A DNA stretch of 7,849 nt from Acidimicrobiales bacterium (GCA_030749275.1 JASMKJ010000213.1:1-7849); one strand, 5' to 3'. Counted from the first letter of the stretch, positions 1 through 6,889 are shown. Numbers and translations: made by a program. Notes: generated by a model from the letters alone, not told the origin.

Positions 1-734
1 CGGGGGCAACTTCTCCAGCGACGCTGGCCGGTTCTCTGAGTCAAGCTTTAGCCGAATGCTTAGCAGGCCTCACGTGTGTCAATTTGTTGTCCCCCGGTCA
101 CCCTTGCACCATGGGCATGTGGCCGTTTGTCTCAGATCTTCGAACCGGTGCCATGTCAGGCGGTTCGGGCGAAGAGGCTTTACTTAACGCGGCCGCGGCC
201 CAACTGATCAACTGGATTGGTTTACCTTCCGGCGTTGCAGCAGGTATGGCTGATTCGAAACTTCCAGATCAGCAAGCAGGACATGAAAAAGGCACGACTG
301 TCACTTTGGCTGCCCAAGCTGGCGCGAACGTGGTGTTCGAGTCCGCTGGGATGCTGGCATCACTTCTGGCATGTTCCTTGGAGACCCTGGTTATCGACAA
401 TGATCTGTTGGGGGCTGTGACGAGGACCATCAGGGGTATCGAAATTGATGACGAAACGTTGTCGGTTGAAGTGATCCGCGATGTCGTGCAGGGCCCCGGA
501 CACTTTCTGGGCCACCAACAAACTCTCGATGTCATGCAAACCGAGTACGTCTATCCCACCGTCGGGGACCGGCTCAGTCCCGAAGACTGGGCCGACGCGG
601 GTTCGTTAGATGCGCGTCAACGTGCACACCAACAAGTCAAAGACATCTTGGCTCAGCCTTCCCCTTCACACATTGACGAAGGTGCGGATCAAGTGATTCG
701 CGAGATGTTCCCAATCCTTTTGGACAAGACCTAA
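1..734 (+). CDS. MttB-like (trimethylamine methyltransferase superfamily) protein, C-terminal part
   Basis: This is the last 243 residues of a larger protein; the frame is open to the left edge and the first whole codon begins at base 3. It opens with GATSPATLAGSL, followed by DLRTGAMSGGS, DSKLPDQQAGHEK, a GAN...ESAGML stretch and GPGHFLGHQQTL, which are the ordered landmarks of the C-terminal half of the MttB TIM-barrel family. Characterised members move a methyl group from trimethylamine, glycine betaine, proline betaine or carnitine to a corrinoid protein in the cytoplasm. No in-frame TAG occurs, and ordinary codons stand just before DSK, where I recall the pyrrolysine of methanogen MttB falling, so this is a non-pyrrolysine member whose substrate cannot be read from sequence. 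A TTG at 84 is inside conserved sequence and is not the start. The next gene begins 2 bases after the stop, which suggests co-transcription. No corrinoid protein gene is visible. Confidence 0.9.
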   Translation, partial: GATSPATLAGSLSQALAECLAGLTCVNLLSPGHPCTMGMWPFVSDLRTGAMSGGSGEEALLNAAAAQLINWIGLPSGVAAGMADSKLPDQQAGHEKGTTVTLAAQAGANVVFESAGMLASLLACSLETLVIDNDLLGAVTRTIRGIEIDDETLSVEVIRDVVQGPGHFLGHQQTLDVMQTEYVYPTVGDRLSPEDWADAGSLDARQRAHQQVKDILAQPSPSHIDEGADQVIREMFPILLDKT

Positions 735-736
735 CC

Positions 737-1624
737 ATGGTGGACTCAGAACATCGTCGGGGGTTGTTACTGACTTCCCTCGGGGTGGCCGCCATCATTC
801 CAGACGCAACATTTGTCAGACTGGTTGACGCTTCCAGCATGACAAACGCAATGTGGCGGACAGGGTTGTTGGGTATCTCACTCGGAGTGTTTCTCGCGAC
901 GCGTTACCGGGGCAATCTTTTGGGCGTGTTGCGTTCGCTCGGCCGCTGGGGAGTTGTAGCGAGTGTGTTGTCAGGTTCGGGAACTGTTTTGTTTGTGGTG
1001 GCGGTCGATCGAGCTCCGGTGTCCAATGTGCTACTTATCTTGGCGTTGTCGCCTTTTTGGGCTGCCGTTTGGACCAAAGCTTTTGTTGGGGTCACGGTTG
1101 CTCGACGGACCCTAGTTTGCATGCCGTTCGCTCTCATAGGAGTCGCCGTGGCCGTTGGGGGAACGTCGGGCGGTCTGCTGAGCGACGGAAACTTGTTCGC
1201 ACTTTGCTGTTCACTCGGGTTTTCAGCCAACTTGACGATCATCCGGACGAACAAGCATCTGGACATGGTTCCCACAGCTGCATGTGGAGGATTCTTGGCT
1301 TGCCTCACGTTGGCCTTAGCTGGGACTGATGCTGCGTTGTCGGGCGAGGATTTCGTGTTGTTGCTTGTGTTGGGTCTGATCATTTTGCCGGTAGCGATGG
1401 CTCTCATCACCTTAGGTGGGCGCCTGTTGCCGAGTCCCGAAACCGCTCTTTTGCTCTTAGGAGAAACTGCACTAAGTCCACTTTTCGCTGCTTGGGTCGT
1501 GGGCGAAGCCATTTCCGGCCGCGCGTTAGTAGGCGGTGGTTTAGTACTGGGAGTCTTGGTTGTTCATGCCACGATCGGGCTTAGAGAAATCTCAGCTAAT
1601 GAAGGATCTCTGCCAGCCCATTGA
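737..1624 (+). CDS. EamA/DMT-family membrane transporter
   Basis: This 295-residue, strongly hydrophobic protein has about ten membrane segments arranged as two similar halves, near residues 8-140 and 150-280. That is the normal size and layout of the 10-TMS drug/metabolite transporter (DMT) superfamily in the inner membrane. The second half ends in the typical EamA pattern, with a Glu-containing LGETALSPLFAAW segment (241-253), a Gly-Glu pair at 256-257, and a glycine-rich last helix (266-280). The ATG follows the preceding stop by only CC (TAACCATG), so translational coupling is likely; there is no strong ribosome site of its own. Family members export or take up small metabolites, amino acids or related compounds, and the substrate cannot be assigned here. 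Its position directly behind an MttB homologue makes a methylated amine or its product a reasonable guess, but that is inference. Confidence 0.9.
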   Translation: MVDSEHRRGLLLTSLGVAAIIPDATFVRLVDASSMTNAMWRTGLLGISLGVFLATRYRGNLLGVLRSLGRWGVVASVLSGSGTVLFVVAVDRAPVSNVLLILALSPFWAAVWTKAFVGVTVARRTLVCMPFALIGVAVAVGGTSGGLLSDGNLFALCCSLGFSANLTIIRTNKHLDMVPTAACGGFLACLTLALAGTDAALSGEDFVLLLVLGLIILPVAMALITLGGRLLPSPETALLLLGETALSPLFAAWVVGEAISGRALVGGGLVLGVLVVHATIGLREISANEGSLPAH

Positions 1625-1632
1625 GATGAGTC

Positions 1633-1642
1633 GCCTCGAGGC
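1633..1642. repeat. 10-bp perfect palindrome in the intergenic gap
   Basis: GCCTCGAGGC is self-complementary and lies 9 bases after the transporter stop codon, in the largest gap of the window (63 bases, 1625-1687). It has no spacer to form a loop and no T-tract follows, so it does not look like an intrinsic terminator. It could be a dyad for a regulator or simply chance. Confidence 0.3.
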
Positions 1643-1653
1643 AGAAAGAACGC

Positions 1654-1688
1654 AAGGGTGATTGTTTTCGATGCATGATGGCTATTAG
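1654..1688 (+). promoter_or_regulatory. Possible translated leader: Shine-Dalgarno-like site and five-codon ORF before the hydrolase
   Basis: AAGGGTGA (1654-1661) resembles a ribosome-binding site and stands 9 bases before an ATG at 1671. That ATG opens a tiny ORF, M-H-D-G-Y, whose TAG (1686-1688) overlaps the GTG start of the alpha/beta hydrolase in the arrangement TAGTG. The GTG has no ribosome site of its own at normal distance. Termination and re-initiation at TAGTG could therefore deliver ribosomes to the hydrolase. The pattern is short and could be accidental; a one-base sequence error or natural indel that hides a longer hydrolase N-terminus is an alternative. Confidence 0.3.
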
Positions 1689-2485
1689 TGAGCGATGAAC
1701 ATTTACATAGCGTGATCCACGATGGGGCAGGCCCCGTGGCTCTTTTGGTTCATGGTGCGTTGGGCAGCCGGTCCTACTGGAACGACAACATTTCTGCTTT
1801 ACAACAAGTTTGTCGGCCGGTGGTAATCGAATTGTGGGGCCATGGAAAATCACCGAGCCCGAAGGAACGAAGACTCTACAAGCCTGGCGGATACATCAGT
1901 GAATTCGAACGCATCCGGAAGGCGCATCAGACTGAACGACTTTGGCTCATCGGGCAATCTATGGGCGCTGCTCTAGTAATGCACTACGCCGTGACTCATC
2001 CCGAAAGGGTCGCTGGGCTGATAATCACAAACTCAGCGTCAGGGTTCGCCGACCCGACCGAGTGGCAGGAGCGAAATCGAACGATGGTGAGCAAGATCGC
2101 CGATCAGGTAGACCAAGAGGGCGTGGAATGCTTACGAGACAGCTGGGTAAATCCCGGCCGCTCGCAACGCATTGCAACTCCGACCCTTGAACTGTTGGCT
2201 CAGGAATTCAGCGAACACTCGGCAGCCGGTATTTCCGCGTCGTTTCGCATCACGAACTACGCCTTACCTTTGGGAGAGTCGTTGCGGAATATCACTGCAC
2301 CGGTTTTGTTCACGAATGGGATCGAAGAGGAACGTTTTCAGAAACATTTACCTCAAGTGAAACTGATCCCTCATATTGAGATTGTCGAATTAGTAGCATC
2401 CCACGCAGTCAACGCTCACGATCCTGTGGGCTGGAATCAAGCTGCCGTAAATTTCATTCAGAGACATTCAGATTCTGGAGATTGA
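1688..2485 (+). CDS. Alpha/beta hydrolase fold protein (first of two)
   Basis: This 265-residue cytoplasmic protein has the full alpha/beta hydrolase signature: an oxyanion-hole loop VHGALGS (21-27), the DxxGHG-like segment ELWGHGKS (48-55), and the nucleophile elbow GQSMG with Ser91. The likely acid is Glu213 or Glu214 after the PVLFTNG strand, and His239 in SHAVNAHDP is the likely base. A glutamate rather than aspartate acid is less usual. Family members cleave esters, lactones, C-C bonds or thioesters; the substrate is not evident. A TGA at 1676-1678 closes the frame upstream, so GTG 1688 is the first possible start; another GTG follows eight codons later. The gene lies 63 bases behind the transporter and 4 bases ahead of the CoA-transferase, so it is probably co-transcribed with the latter. 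It shares little beyond the fold with the second hydrolase at 3685. Confidence 0.88.
   Translation: MSDEHLHSVIHDGAGPVALLVHGALGSRSYWNDNISALQQVCRPVVIELWGHGKSPSPKERRLYKPGGYISEFERIRKAHQTERLWLIGQSMGAALVMHYAVTHPERVAGLIITNSASGFADPTEWQERNRTMVSKIADQVDQEGVECLRDSWVNPGRSQRIATPTLELLAQEFSEHSAAGISASFRITNYALPLGESLRNITAPVLFTNGIEEERFQKHLPQVKLIPHIEIVELVASHAVNAHDPVGWNQAAVNFIQRHSDSGD
2477..2480 (+). promoter_or_regulatory. Ribosome-binding site (GGAG) for the CoA-transferase
   Basis: GGAG lies inside the last codons of the preceding hydrolase, 9 bases before GTG 2490. It is one of the few well-placed ribosome sites in this window and supports the GTG as the start. It also suggests tight co-expression of the two genes. 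Confidence 0.6.
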
Positions 2486-2489
2486 GACC

Positions 2490-3671
2490 GTGGAAGACCA
2501 AACCGATTCCCACAGCGGTCCTTTGGTAGGGATCAAAGTTGTTGATGTGTCGAGCGCTGTCGCCGGCCCATGGGTAAGTTCTTGGCTCGCTGAATTCGGA
2601 GCTGACGTGATCTTCATCGAAAAGGTCGGCACCCCAGACGTCATGCGTATGACTGGAGCGATCAGCGGAGACCAGTCAGGGTGCTGGGTGCACATGCATC
2701 GCAACAAACGGGGAATGGACTTAGATGTGCGCACCGAAGCGGGTCGCGACATCTTGATTCAACTGGTCTCTGAAGCAGACGTATTTATCCAAAATTTTCG
2801 TCCGGGTGTCGCCGAGCGTCTCAAGATTGATTATCCGACCCTGTCTCAAGTCAACCCTGGCTTGGTTTACCTCTCAGTGTCAGGCTTCGGCGCAGATGGC
2901 CCATATGTGAATCGACCCGTGTACGACCCAATCATCCAAGCGATTTCAGGCATGGCGGAAGCTCAAAACGGCACTTACGTAAAAGCTGTGGTGGCAGACA
3001 AAACCACCGCCATGGCTGGAGCTAATGCTGTGTTGGCAGCATTGGTCGCCAGACTGAACGGAGGCAGCGGTCAACACATTGAGATAGCCCTTCTTGACGC
3101 GATGCTTCATTGGATGTGGTTGGAGGTTTTTTGGAACGAATCACTTCCTGAGGGCGAACCGGCTCCGACGTACAGCGAATGGTATGAGCCATGGGACACA
3201 GCAGACGGCCAAATTGCCGCAAACTGGGTCAATTTCGAACAATACAAAGGTGCGTGCGAAGCATTAGGAAGGCCCGAACTAGCTACCGATCCGAGATTCG
3301 CCACTCGCGACGCTCGTTTGAAAAATGCTGCCGCTCAAAGATCAGAATTTGCTGCGATCCTCAAGGAGTTTTCCACCGTTGACGCTCTCTCGGCACTAGA
3401 AGCGGCCGATGTTCCGTGCGCCAGGGTGCTTTCCCGGCAAGAGGTTTTCGATGACCCTCAGGTTCTTCACAACGACATCATCGTCAGCGAAACCCATCCT
3501 GTTGCCGGACCGATCAGGACTGTCAAGTCACCCGTGAAGTTCAGTGGAACGCCCACCGGTTTGCATCGACACTCACCAAGTAAAGGTGAGCACACTGACG
3601 AAATTCTCCGTGACTTGGGACTTACCCAGAACGAAATCGAAGATCTTCGCACCCACAACATCGTCGCCTAA
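2490..3671 (+). CDS. Family III CoA-transferase (CaiB/BaiF type)
   Basis: At 393 residues this matches the usual length of family III CoA-transferases, which move coenzyme A between a CoA thioester and a free carboxylic acid; formyl-CoA, carnitine and bile-acid CoA-transferases are examples. The N-terminus shows G-x-KVVDVSSAVAGP (14-27) and LAEFGADVIFIEK (33-45), then HRNKRGMDLDVRTEAGR (70-86) and VFIQNFRPGVAERL (98-111). These are typical of the interlocked-ring fold. The expected catalytic aspartate is Asp170 in VVADKTTAMAGANAVLAAL. The C-terminal part (ALGRPELATDPRF, VPCARV, DDPQVL, PIRTVKSPVKFSGTP) is also complete. The start is GTG, the only nearby choice, preceded by GGAG. Hydrolases on both sides, at 4 and 13 bases, suggest an acid-activating operon. 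The acid acceptor cannot be named from sequence, and the CaiB label does not imply carnitine. Confidence 0.95.
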   Translation: MEDQTDSHSGPLVGIKVVDVSSAVAGPWVSSWLAEFGADVIFIEKVGTPDVMRMTGAISGDQSGCWVHMHRNKRGMDLDVRTEAGRDILIQLVSEADVFIQNFRPGVAERLKIDYPTLSQVNPGLVYLSVSGFGADGPYVNRPVYDPIIQAISGMAEAQNGTYVKAVVADKTTAMAGANAVLAALVARLNGGSGQHIEIALLDAMLHWMWLEVFWNESLPEGEPAPTYSEWYEPWDTADGQIAANWVNFEQYKGACEALGRPELATDPRFATRDARLKNAAAQRSEFAAILKEFSTVDALSALEAADVPCARVLSRQEVFDDPQVLHNDIIVSETHPVAGPIRTVKSPVKFSGTPTGLHRHSPSKGEHTDEILRDLGLTQNEIEDLRTHNIVA

Positions 3672-3684
3672 GCAGCCGAATTCG

Positions 3685-4542
3685 ATGCTGACACCACACA
3701 CCCGTTTTATTGCATCCGAGGATCAAGTGGAGGTTGCTGCACATGATTATGGCGGGAATGGGCACCCCACGATCTTCGTACATGGCACTGGCTTAGTTTC
3801 ACGAATGTGGGAACCCGTGATCATGAAGCTTGGCGATGAGTTCAGAGCGATTTGTGTCGACTTGCGAGCCCATGGCGCCACCACCAACCCGGCAAATATC
3901 GACTTTTTTGACCACCGAATGGTTGCCGATCTTGTCTCAGTAGTCGACGCATTTGACCTTAACGACGCGTGGGTAGTCGGACACTCGATGGGTGGTGCGA
4001 CCGGGCTGCTGTCGAGCCTCGCCCGCCCTAAAGCCTTTGAACGGGCGTGGGTGTACGAACCCGTGATCTTCCAACGCACCGAGGATCGCCCTGAAGGGGC
4101 TTTCGATTTTGTTGAGGCAACCAAACGTCGACGATCTGTCTTCCCGTCTCGAATGGATGCTCTTGCTCGGTACGGGTCACGACCACCGCTAAGCGAGCTA
4201 CACCCAGATTGTCTTGAGGCGTATGTCACTCATGGCTTCGTCGACCTCGCTGATGGATCCGTCGAGTTGGCCTGCAAGCCGGCCTTGGAGTCGAAGGCAT
4301 ATGAACAGTTTCTTCAGGACGGATGGGAACGTTTGCCGCAAATCGACGTGGACGTTTTGGTGGCTTACGGGGCAAGCGGCTCAGATCGTCCATCTACCGC
4401 GGCAATTGAGATAGCTAAACGCTTACCTTCTGCTGTCGTCGAAGTGTTTGACGGTTCCGATCACTTTGGGTGTTTCGCCTCTTTGGAATCAGTCGTTGCT
4501 TCTCTGCGCTCTTGGTTCCTGGAAAACAACTCGAAGCTTTAA
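3685..4542 (+). CDS. Alpha/beta hydrolase fold protein (second)
   Basis: This 285-residue protein carries the oxyanion loop FVHGTGL (31-37), DLRAHGATTNP (59-69), a canonical nucleophile elbow GHSMGG (99-104, Ser101) and a catalytic His260 in GSDHFGCF. The acid is probably Asp234 in the YGASGSD loop, though Glu125 in VYEPV is possible. The middle region, with RRRSVFPSR, RPPLSELHP, AYVTHGF and a L-A-C-K-P motif, resembles the cap region of a common but uncharacterised actinobacterial and proteobacterial hydrolase group that I recognise by pattern only. The frame is open back to 3544, but those 47 codons overlap the CoA-transferase and show no hydrolase-like sequence. ATG 3685, 13 bases after the CoA-transferase stop, is therefore the better start, despite no clear ribosome site. 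It is the last gene of the plus-strand run and its TAA interlocks with the stop of the convergent thioesterase. Confidence 0.88.
   Translation: MLTPHTRFIASEDQVEVAAHDYGGNGHPTIFVHGTGLVSRMWEPVIMKLGDEFRAICVDLRAHGATTNPANIDFFDHRMVADLVSVVDAFDLNDAWVVGHSMGGATGLLSSLARPKAFERAWVYEPVIFQRTEDRPEGAFDFVEATKRRRSVFPSRMDALARYGSRPPLSELHPDCLEAYVTHGFVDLADGSVELACKPALESKAYEQFLQDGWERLPQIDVDVLVAYGASGSDRPSTAAIEIAKRLPSAVVEVFDGSDHFGCFASLESVVASLRSWFLENNSKL
4539..4542. other. Interlocked stop codons of convergent genes
   Basis: The plus-strand hydrolase ends with TAA at 4540-4542 and the minus-strand thioesterase ends with TAA read from 4541-4539. The two stops share the palindrome TTAA. There is no intergenic space, so any transcription terminator must lie inside the opposing gene. 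Confidence 0.9.
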
Positions 4543-5387
4543 AACCGAGTGAGCGCTTCTTGGGCGATTGAGGCCACAAGTTGCTCGTTTTGCCACATAC
4601 GGGCTTGCGCTAGACCCCGAGCTCCAGATGCTGACACCGGCCACTGTTCAACATAGATCCAGTCGTCAGCGCGAGCATCTGTGTGGAACCACATTGAGTG
4701 ATCAAGGCTCACCAACATGGTTCCCTCAGTACCCCAAGTTCGGCCATAAGGGACGAGGAGGGTGTCAGCAACGCAGTCGTCGCTCATGTACGCCAAAATC
4801 GCGGCGTGAGTTTGAGGGTCGTCAGGTAGGGGTTGTCGGGCTCGAAACCAGAAGTTGATGCCCCCCTGTTCGGATGGTCCGGCGGGTGCCCAGGGGGCAT
4901 GTTCGATTCGATATTCAACAGGCCGGGGCCCTTCTGACCATTGTTCACCAAATATGGGGCCGACCTGCTCCATGCATTCTTCAAACGTAGGGAGTCCTTC
5001 CGGTGGCTGAACGTCTTGGGGCCAAGCCGGAGAAATTTCACCTGATCCGGTTTCGGGTGTGTGGAACGACGCCGTGAGGTCAAAAATCTGTTTGTTGTTC
5101 TGTGATCCGTTCACTCTTCGTTGACAGAAAGTACGTCCGTCACGGATGTTCTCCACCTCATAAGTGATGGTTTGATTGCCGTCACCGCCGCGCAAGAAGA
5201 AGGCGTGAATGGAGTGGAGCCGACGTTCACTGTCGACGGATCGGTATGCGGCAACCACAGCTTGGGCAAGCTGATGTCCGCCGAACAAACCAAATTCGTC
5301 ATGGCCCGACCCCGGCCCAACAAAAGATGAGCTCTCCTCTTCAGCGAGCGCTAGTAAATCGAGTAGTTCGTTGATTGGGTCTTCCAC
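4539..5387 (-). CDS. TesB-like acyl-CoA thioesterase (double hotdog)
   Basis: This 282-residue protein matches the length and layout of acyl-CoA thioesterase II (TesB), which hydrolyses acyl-CoA to the free acid and CoA in the cytoplasm. The first hotdog shows GLFGGHQLAQAVVAAYR (33-49), LHSIHAFFLRGGD (57-69) and RDGRTFCQRRV (82-92). The second shows LAYMSDD (198-204), SLDHSMWFH (227-235) and VASIAQEALTRF (271-282). The E. coli TesB catalytic set Asp204, Thr228 and Gln278 corresponds to Asp203, Ser227 and Gln276 here, so the threonine is conservatively replaced by serine. The start is GTG: a stop codon lies two codons upstream and no other start is close. No ribosome site is visible. The gene is 44 bases behind the amidase and is last in the minus-strand run. 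It may release acids or recycle CoA from the products of the convergent CoA-transferase genes, which is inference. Confidence 0.93.
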   Translation of the reverse strand: MEDPINELLDLLALAEEESSSFVGPGSGHDEFGLFGGHQLAQAVVAAYRSVDSERRLHSIHAFFLRGGDGNQTITYEVENIRDGRTFCQRRVNGSQNNKQIFDLTASFHTPETGSGEISPAWPQDVQPPEGLPTFEECMEQVGPIFGEQWSEGPRPVEYRIEHAPWAPAGPSEQGGINFWFRARQPLPDDPQTHAAILAYMSDDCVADTLLVPYGRTWGTEGTMLVSLDHSMWFHTDARADDWIYVEQWPVSASGARGLAQARMWQNEQLVASIAQEALTRF

Positions 5388-5431
5388 GGTTTAACAGAGT
5401 GCCAGAAGCGAGCGTTACTTGTCGCCTAGCC

Positions 5432-6889
5432 TTAAATTCTCTCGTATCCGGGCGGGGCGACAAAGCCACCGAGTTCGCGTTCAACAAGTGATGCGAAATG
5501 TATGGAACGTCTGTCGTGCAGGTGTGGAGCGACTATTTGCAACCCCACGGGCAAATTATCGACTAGCCCTACTGGTGCAACTGTGCTGGGCAGATAGACA
5601 CCGCAACTCCAGCCCGCCCAAAACAACTGGTCAACTACTGGTTCTTGCGTACCGTCCACGTCGATGGTCCGGTCGGCGCGTTCTCCCTGATGGTCGTGGA
5701 CGAATGCCGTGGAGGCTGCGGCTGGGCAAAGAAGAAGATCGAAGTCTTCAAAGAACTGGGCCCATGCTCTGCGGTAACGCTCTCGTTGTTGGTGAAGGGC
5801 GAACCATTCTCGATGCGTCATGTGCGATGCGTGATCAACCAGGTTTCTATAGGTTCGCTCGCCTCGCTCCCACCCTTCGTGGCCAGGTCGGGCGTCACCA
5901 AACGCTTCTTCGGTGATTGATACCCCGGTCGCTGCTCTAAGTAGGAGGAGATAGTTCTCAAAGAATTCGTTCTGGTCGATCTGAGGCACAGTTGAAGAGA
6001 CGTTGACTCCTAGGGTGGCGAGGCTGTCAATGGTGTGCTCTAGGTGGGCGATAAGCGTTGTTGAGGTCGCGCACGCAGGGGTGTCGAGAAGCACGCCGAC
6101 CCGGTAGTCGCTAAGAGATTCTTGGCGAGTTTCTGGAAGCTGAACCATGTAACCATTGGCATCGAAACCGTCCGGTCCGGCAAGAACCGATAGGGCTTGA
6201 TCGAGATCGTTGGCACTACGCGCCAAGGGACCCATAACGGCGATATCGACTTCGGTTTCGACGCCGGGCGCCACATGGCCGGTTTGGGGAATCAATCCCA
6301 TTGTTGGTTTGTGGCCGAAGACACCGCAGTAGTGGGCGGGATTGCGAATTGATGCACCGATATCACTTCCAATTTCCAATGCAGACATTCCGGTGGCGAG
6401 GGACACCGCAGAACCACCAGACGAACCTCCCGGAGTTCTATCGAGGTCCCACGGGTTATTGGTGCAGCCGTAGATCTCGTTAAAGGATTGCCAGTCACTC
6501 AACATGAAAGGCACATTGGTCTTCGCCCAGATGATCGCCCCAGCATCCAACAGACGCTGAACCGAAGGACTATTGCGATGAGGGAAATTGTCGAGCCATT
6601 CGGGGTTGCCCCATGTTGAAGGCGTCCCTATCCAGTCGTATGCCTCTTTGATCGTTACTGGAAGGCCATGCAGAACACCAGTTAACTCACCGCGCGCTGT
6701 CGCTTCGTCCGCATTGTGCGCTGCCTTTTGAGCTTCTTCGATCCGATGTTCCGTGATGGCGTTGACCTTGGGATTGAACGCCTCATATCGCGCAATTGCC
6801 TCACCTAGTAGTTCTTGGGCGCTAACACTTGTGGTCCGTATCAGTTGGGATAACTCTTCAGCGGTCTTGAGCATTAAGTCGGTGGACAT
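5432..6889 (-). CDS. Amidase-signature family hydrolase
   Basis: This complete 485-residue protein belongs to the amidase-signature family, cytoplasmic Ser-cisSer-Lys enzymes that cut C-N bonds in carboxamides; the GatA subunit and fatty-acid amide hydrolase are relatives. The triad is visible as Lys81 in GLPVTIKEAYD, cis-Ser156 in TPGGSSGGSA, and nucleophile Ser180 in GSDIGASIRNPA. The spacings (75 and 24 residues) agree with those of GatA. The oxyanion loop reads IGAS instead of the usual IGGS. The stretch FGHKPTMGLIPQTGH (191-205) and the C-terminal LPVGLQIVAP (446-455) are also typical. No gatB or gatC lies beside it, so it is a stand-alone amidase rather than the transamidosome subunit, and its substrate is unknown. 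ATG 6889 has no clear ribosome site and lies 19 bases after the aminotransferase stop, in keeping with one transcript. Confidence 0.95.
   Translation of the reverse strand: MSTDLMLKTAEELSQLIRTTSVSAQELLGEAIARYEAFNPKVNAITEHRIEEAQKAAHNADEATARGELTGVLHGLPVTIKEAYDWIGTPSTWGNPEWLDNFPHRNSPSVQRLLDAGAIIWAKTNVPFMLSDWQSFNEIYGCTNNPWDLDRTPGGSSGGSAVSLATGMSALEIGSDIGASIRNPAHYCGVFGHKPTMGLIPQTGHVAPGVETEVDIAVMGPLARSANDLDQALSVLAGPDGFDANGYMVQLPETRQESLSDYRVGVLLDTPACATSTTLIAHLEHTIDSLATLGVNVSSTVPQIDQNEFFENYLLLLRAATGVSITEEAFGDARPGHEGWERGERTYRNLVDHASHMTHREWFALHQQRERYRRAWAQFFEDFDLLLCPAAASTAFVHDHQGERADRTIDVDGTQEPVVDQLFWAGWSCGVYLPSTVAPVGLVDNLPVGLQIVAPHLHDRRSIHFASLVERELGGFVAPPGYERI

Noticed and set aside
84..734. A complete 216-residue MttB-like gene starting at TTG 84
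   Set aside because: Conserved MttB family sequence (GATSPATLAG) is present in frame upstream to base 3, so the gene is cut by the window edge.
904..1512. 202-codon open frame on the minus strand opposite the transporter
   Set aside because: It is a low-complexity, Ala/Thr/Pro/Lys-rich shadow of a hydrophobic membrane gene, with no recognisable domain. The transporter frame explains the region.
3544..3684. 47-codon N-terminal extension of the second alpha/beta hydrolase from ATG 3544
   Set aside because: It lies wholly within or just past the CoA-transferase gene in another frame, and its sequence has no hydrolase features. ATG 3685 gives a normal-length protein starting just after the upstream stop.
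3747..4229. 160-codon minus-strand open frame opposite the second hydrolase
   Set aside because: It is rich in Ser, Arg and Thr as expected of an antisense shadow and has no recognisable family.
4533..4559. Possible terminator hairpin GAAGC...GCTTC across the convergent stops
   Set aside because: The stem is only 5 bases with a 17-base loop and no T-tract after it on either strand.
5419..5916. 165-codon plus-strand open frame opposite the amidase
   Set aside because: It is Arg-rich with no domain pattern, and the amidase on the other strand has clear catalytic motifs over the whole stretch.
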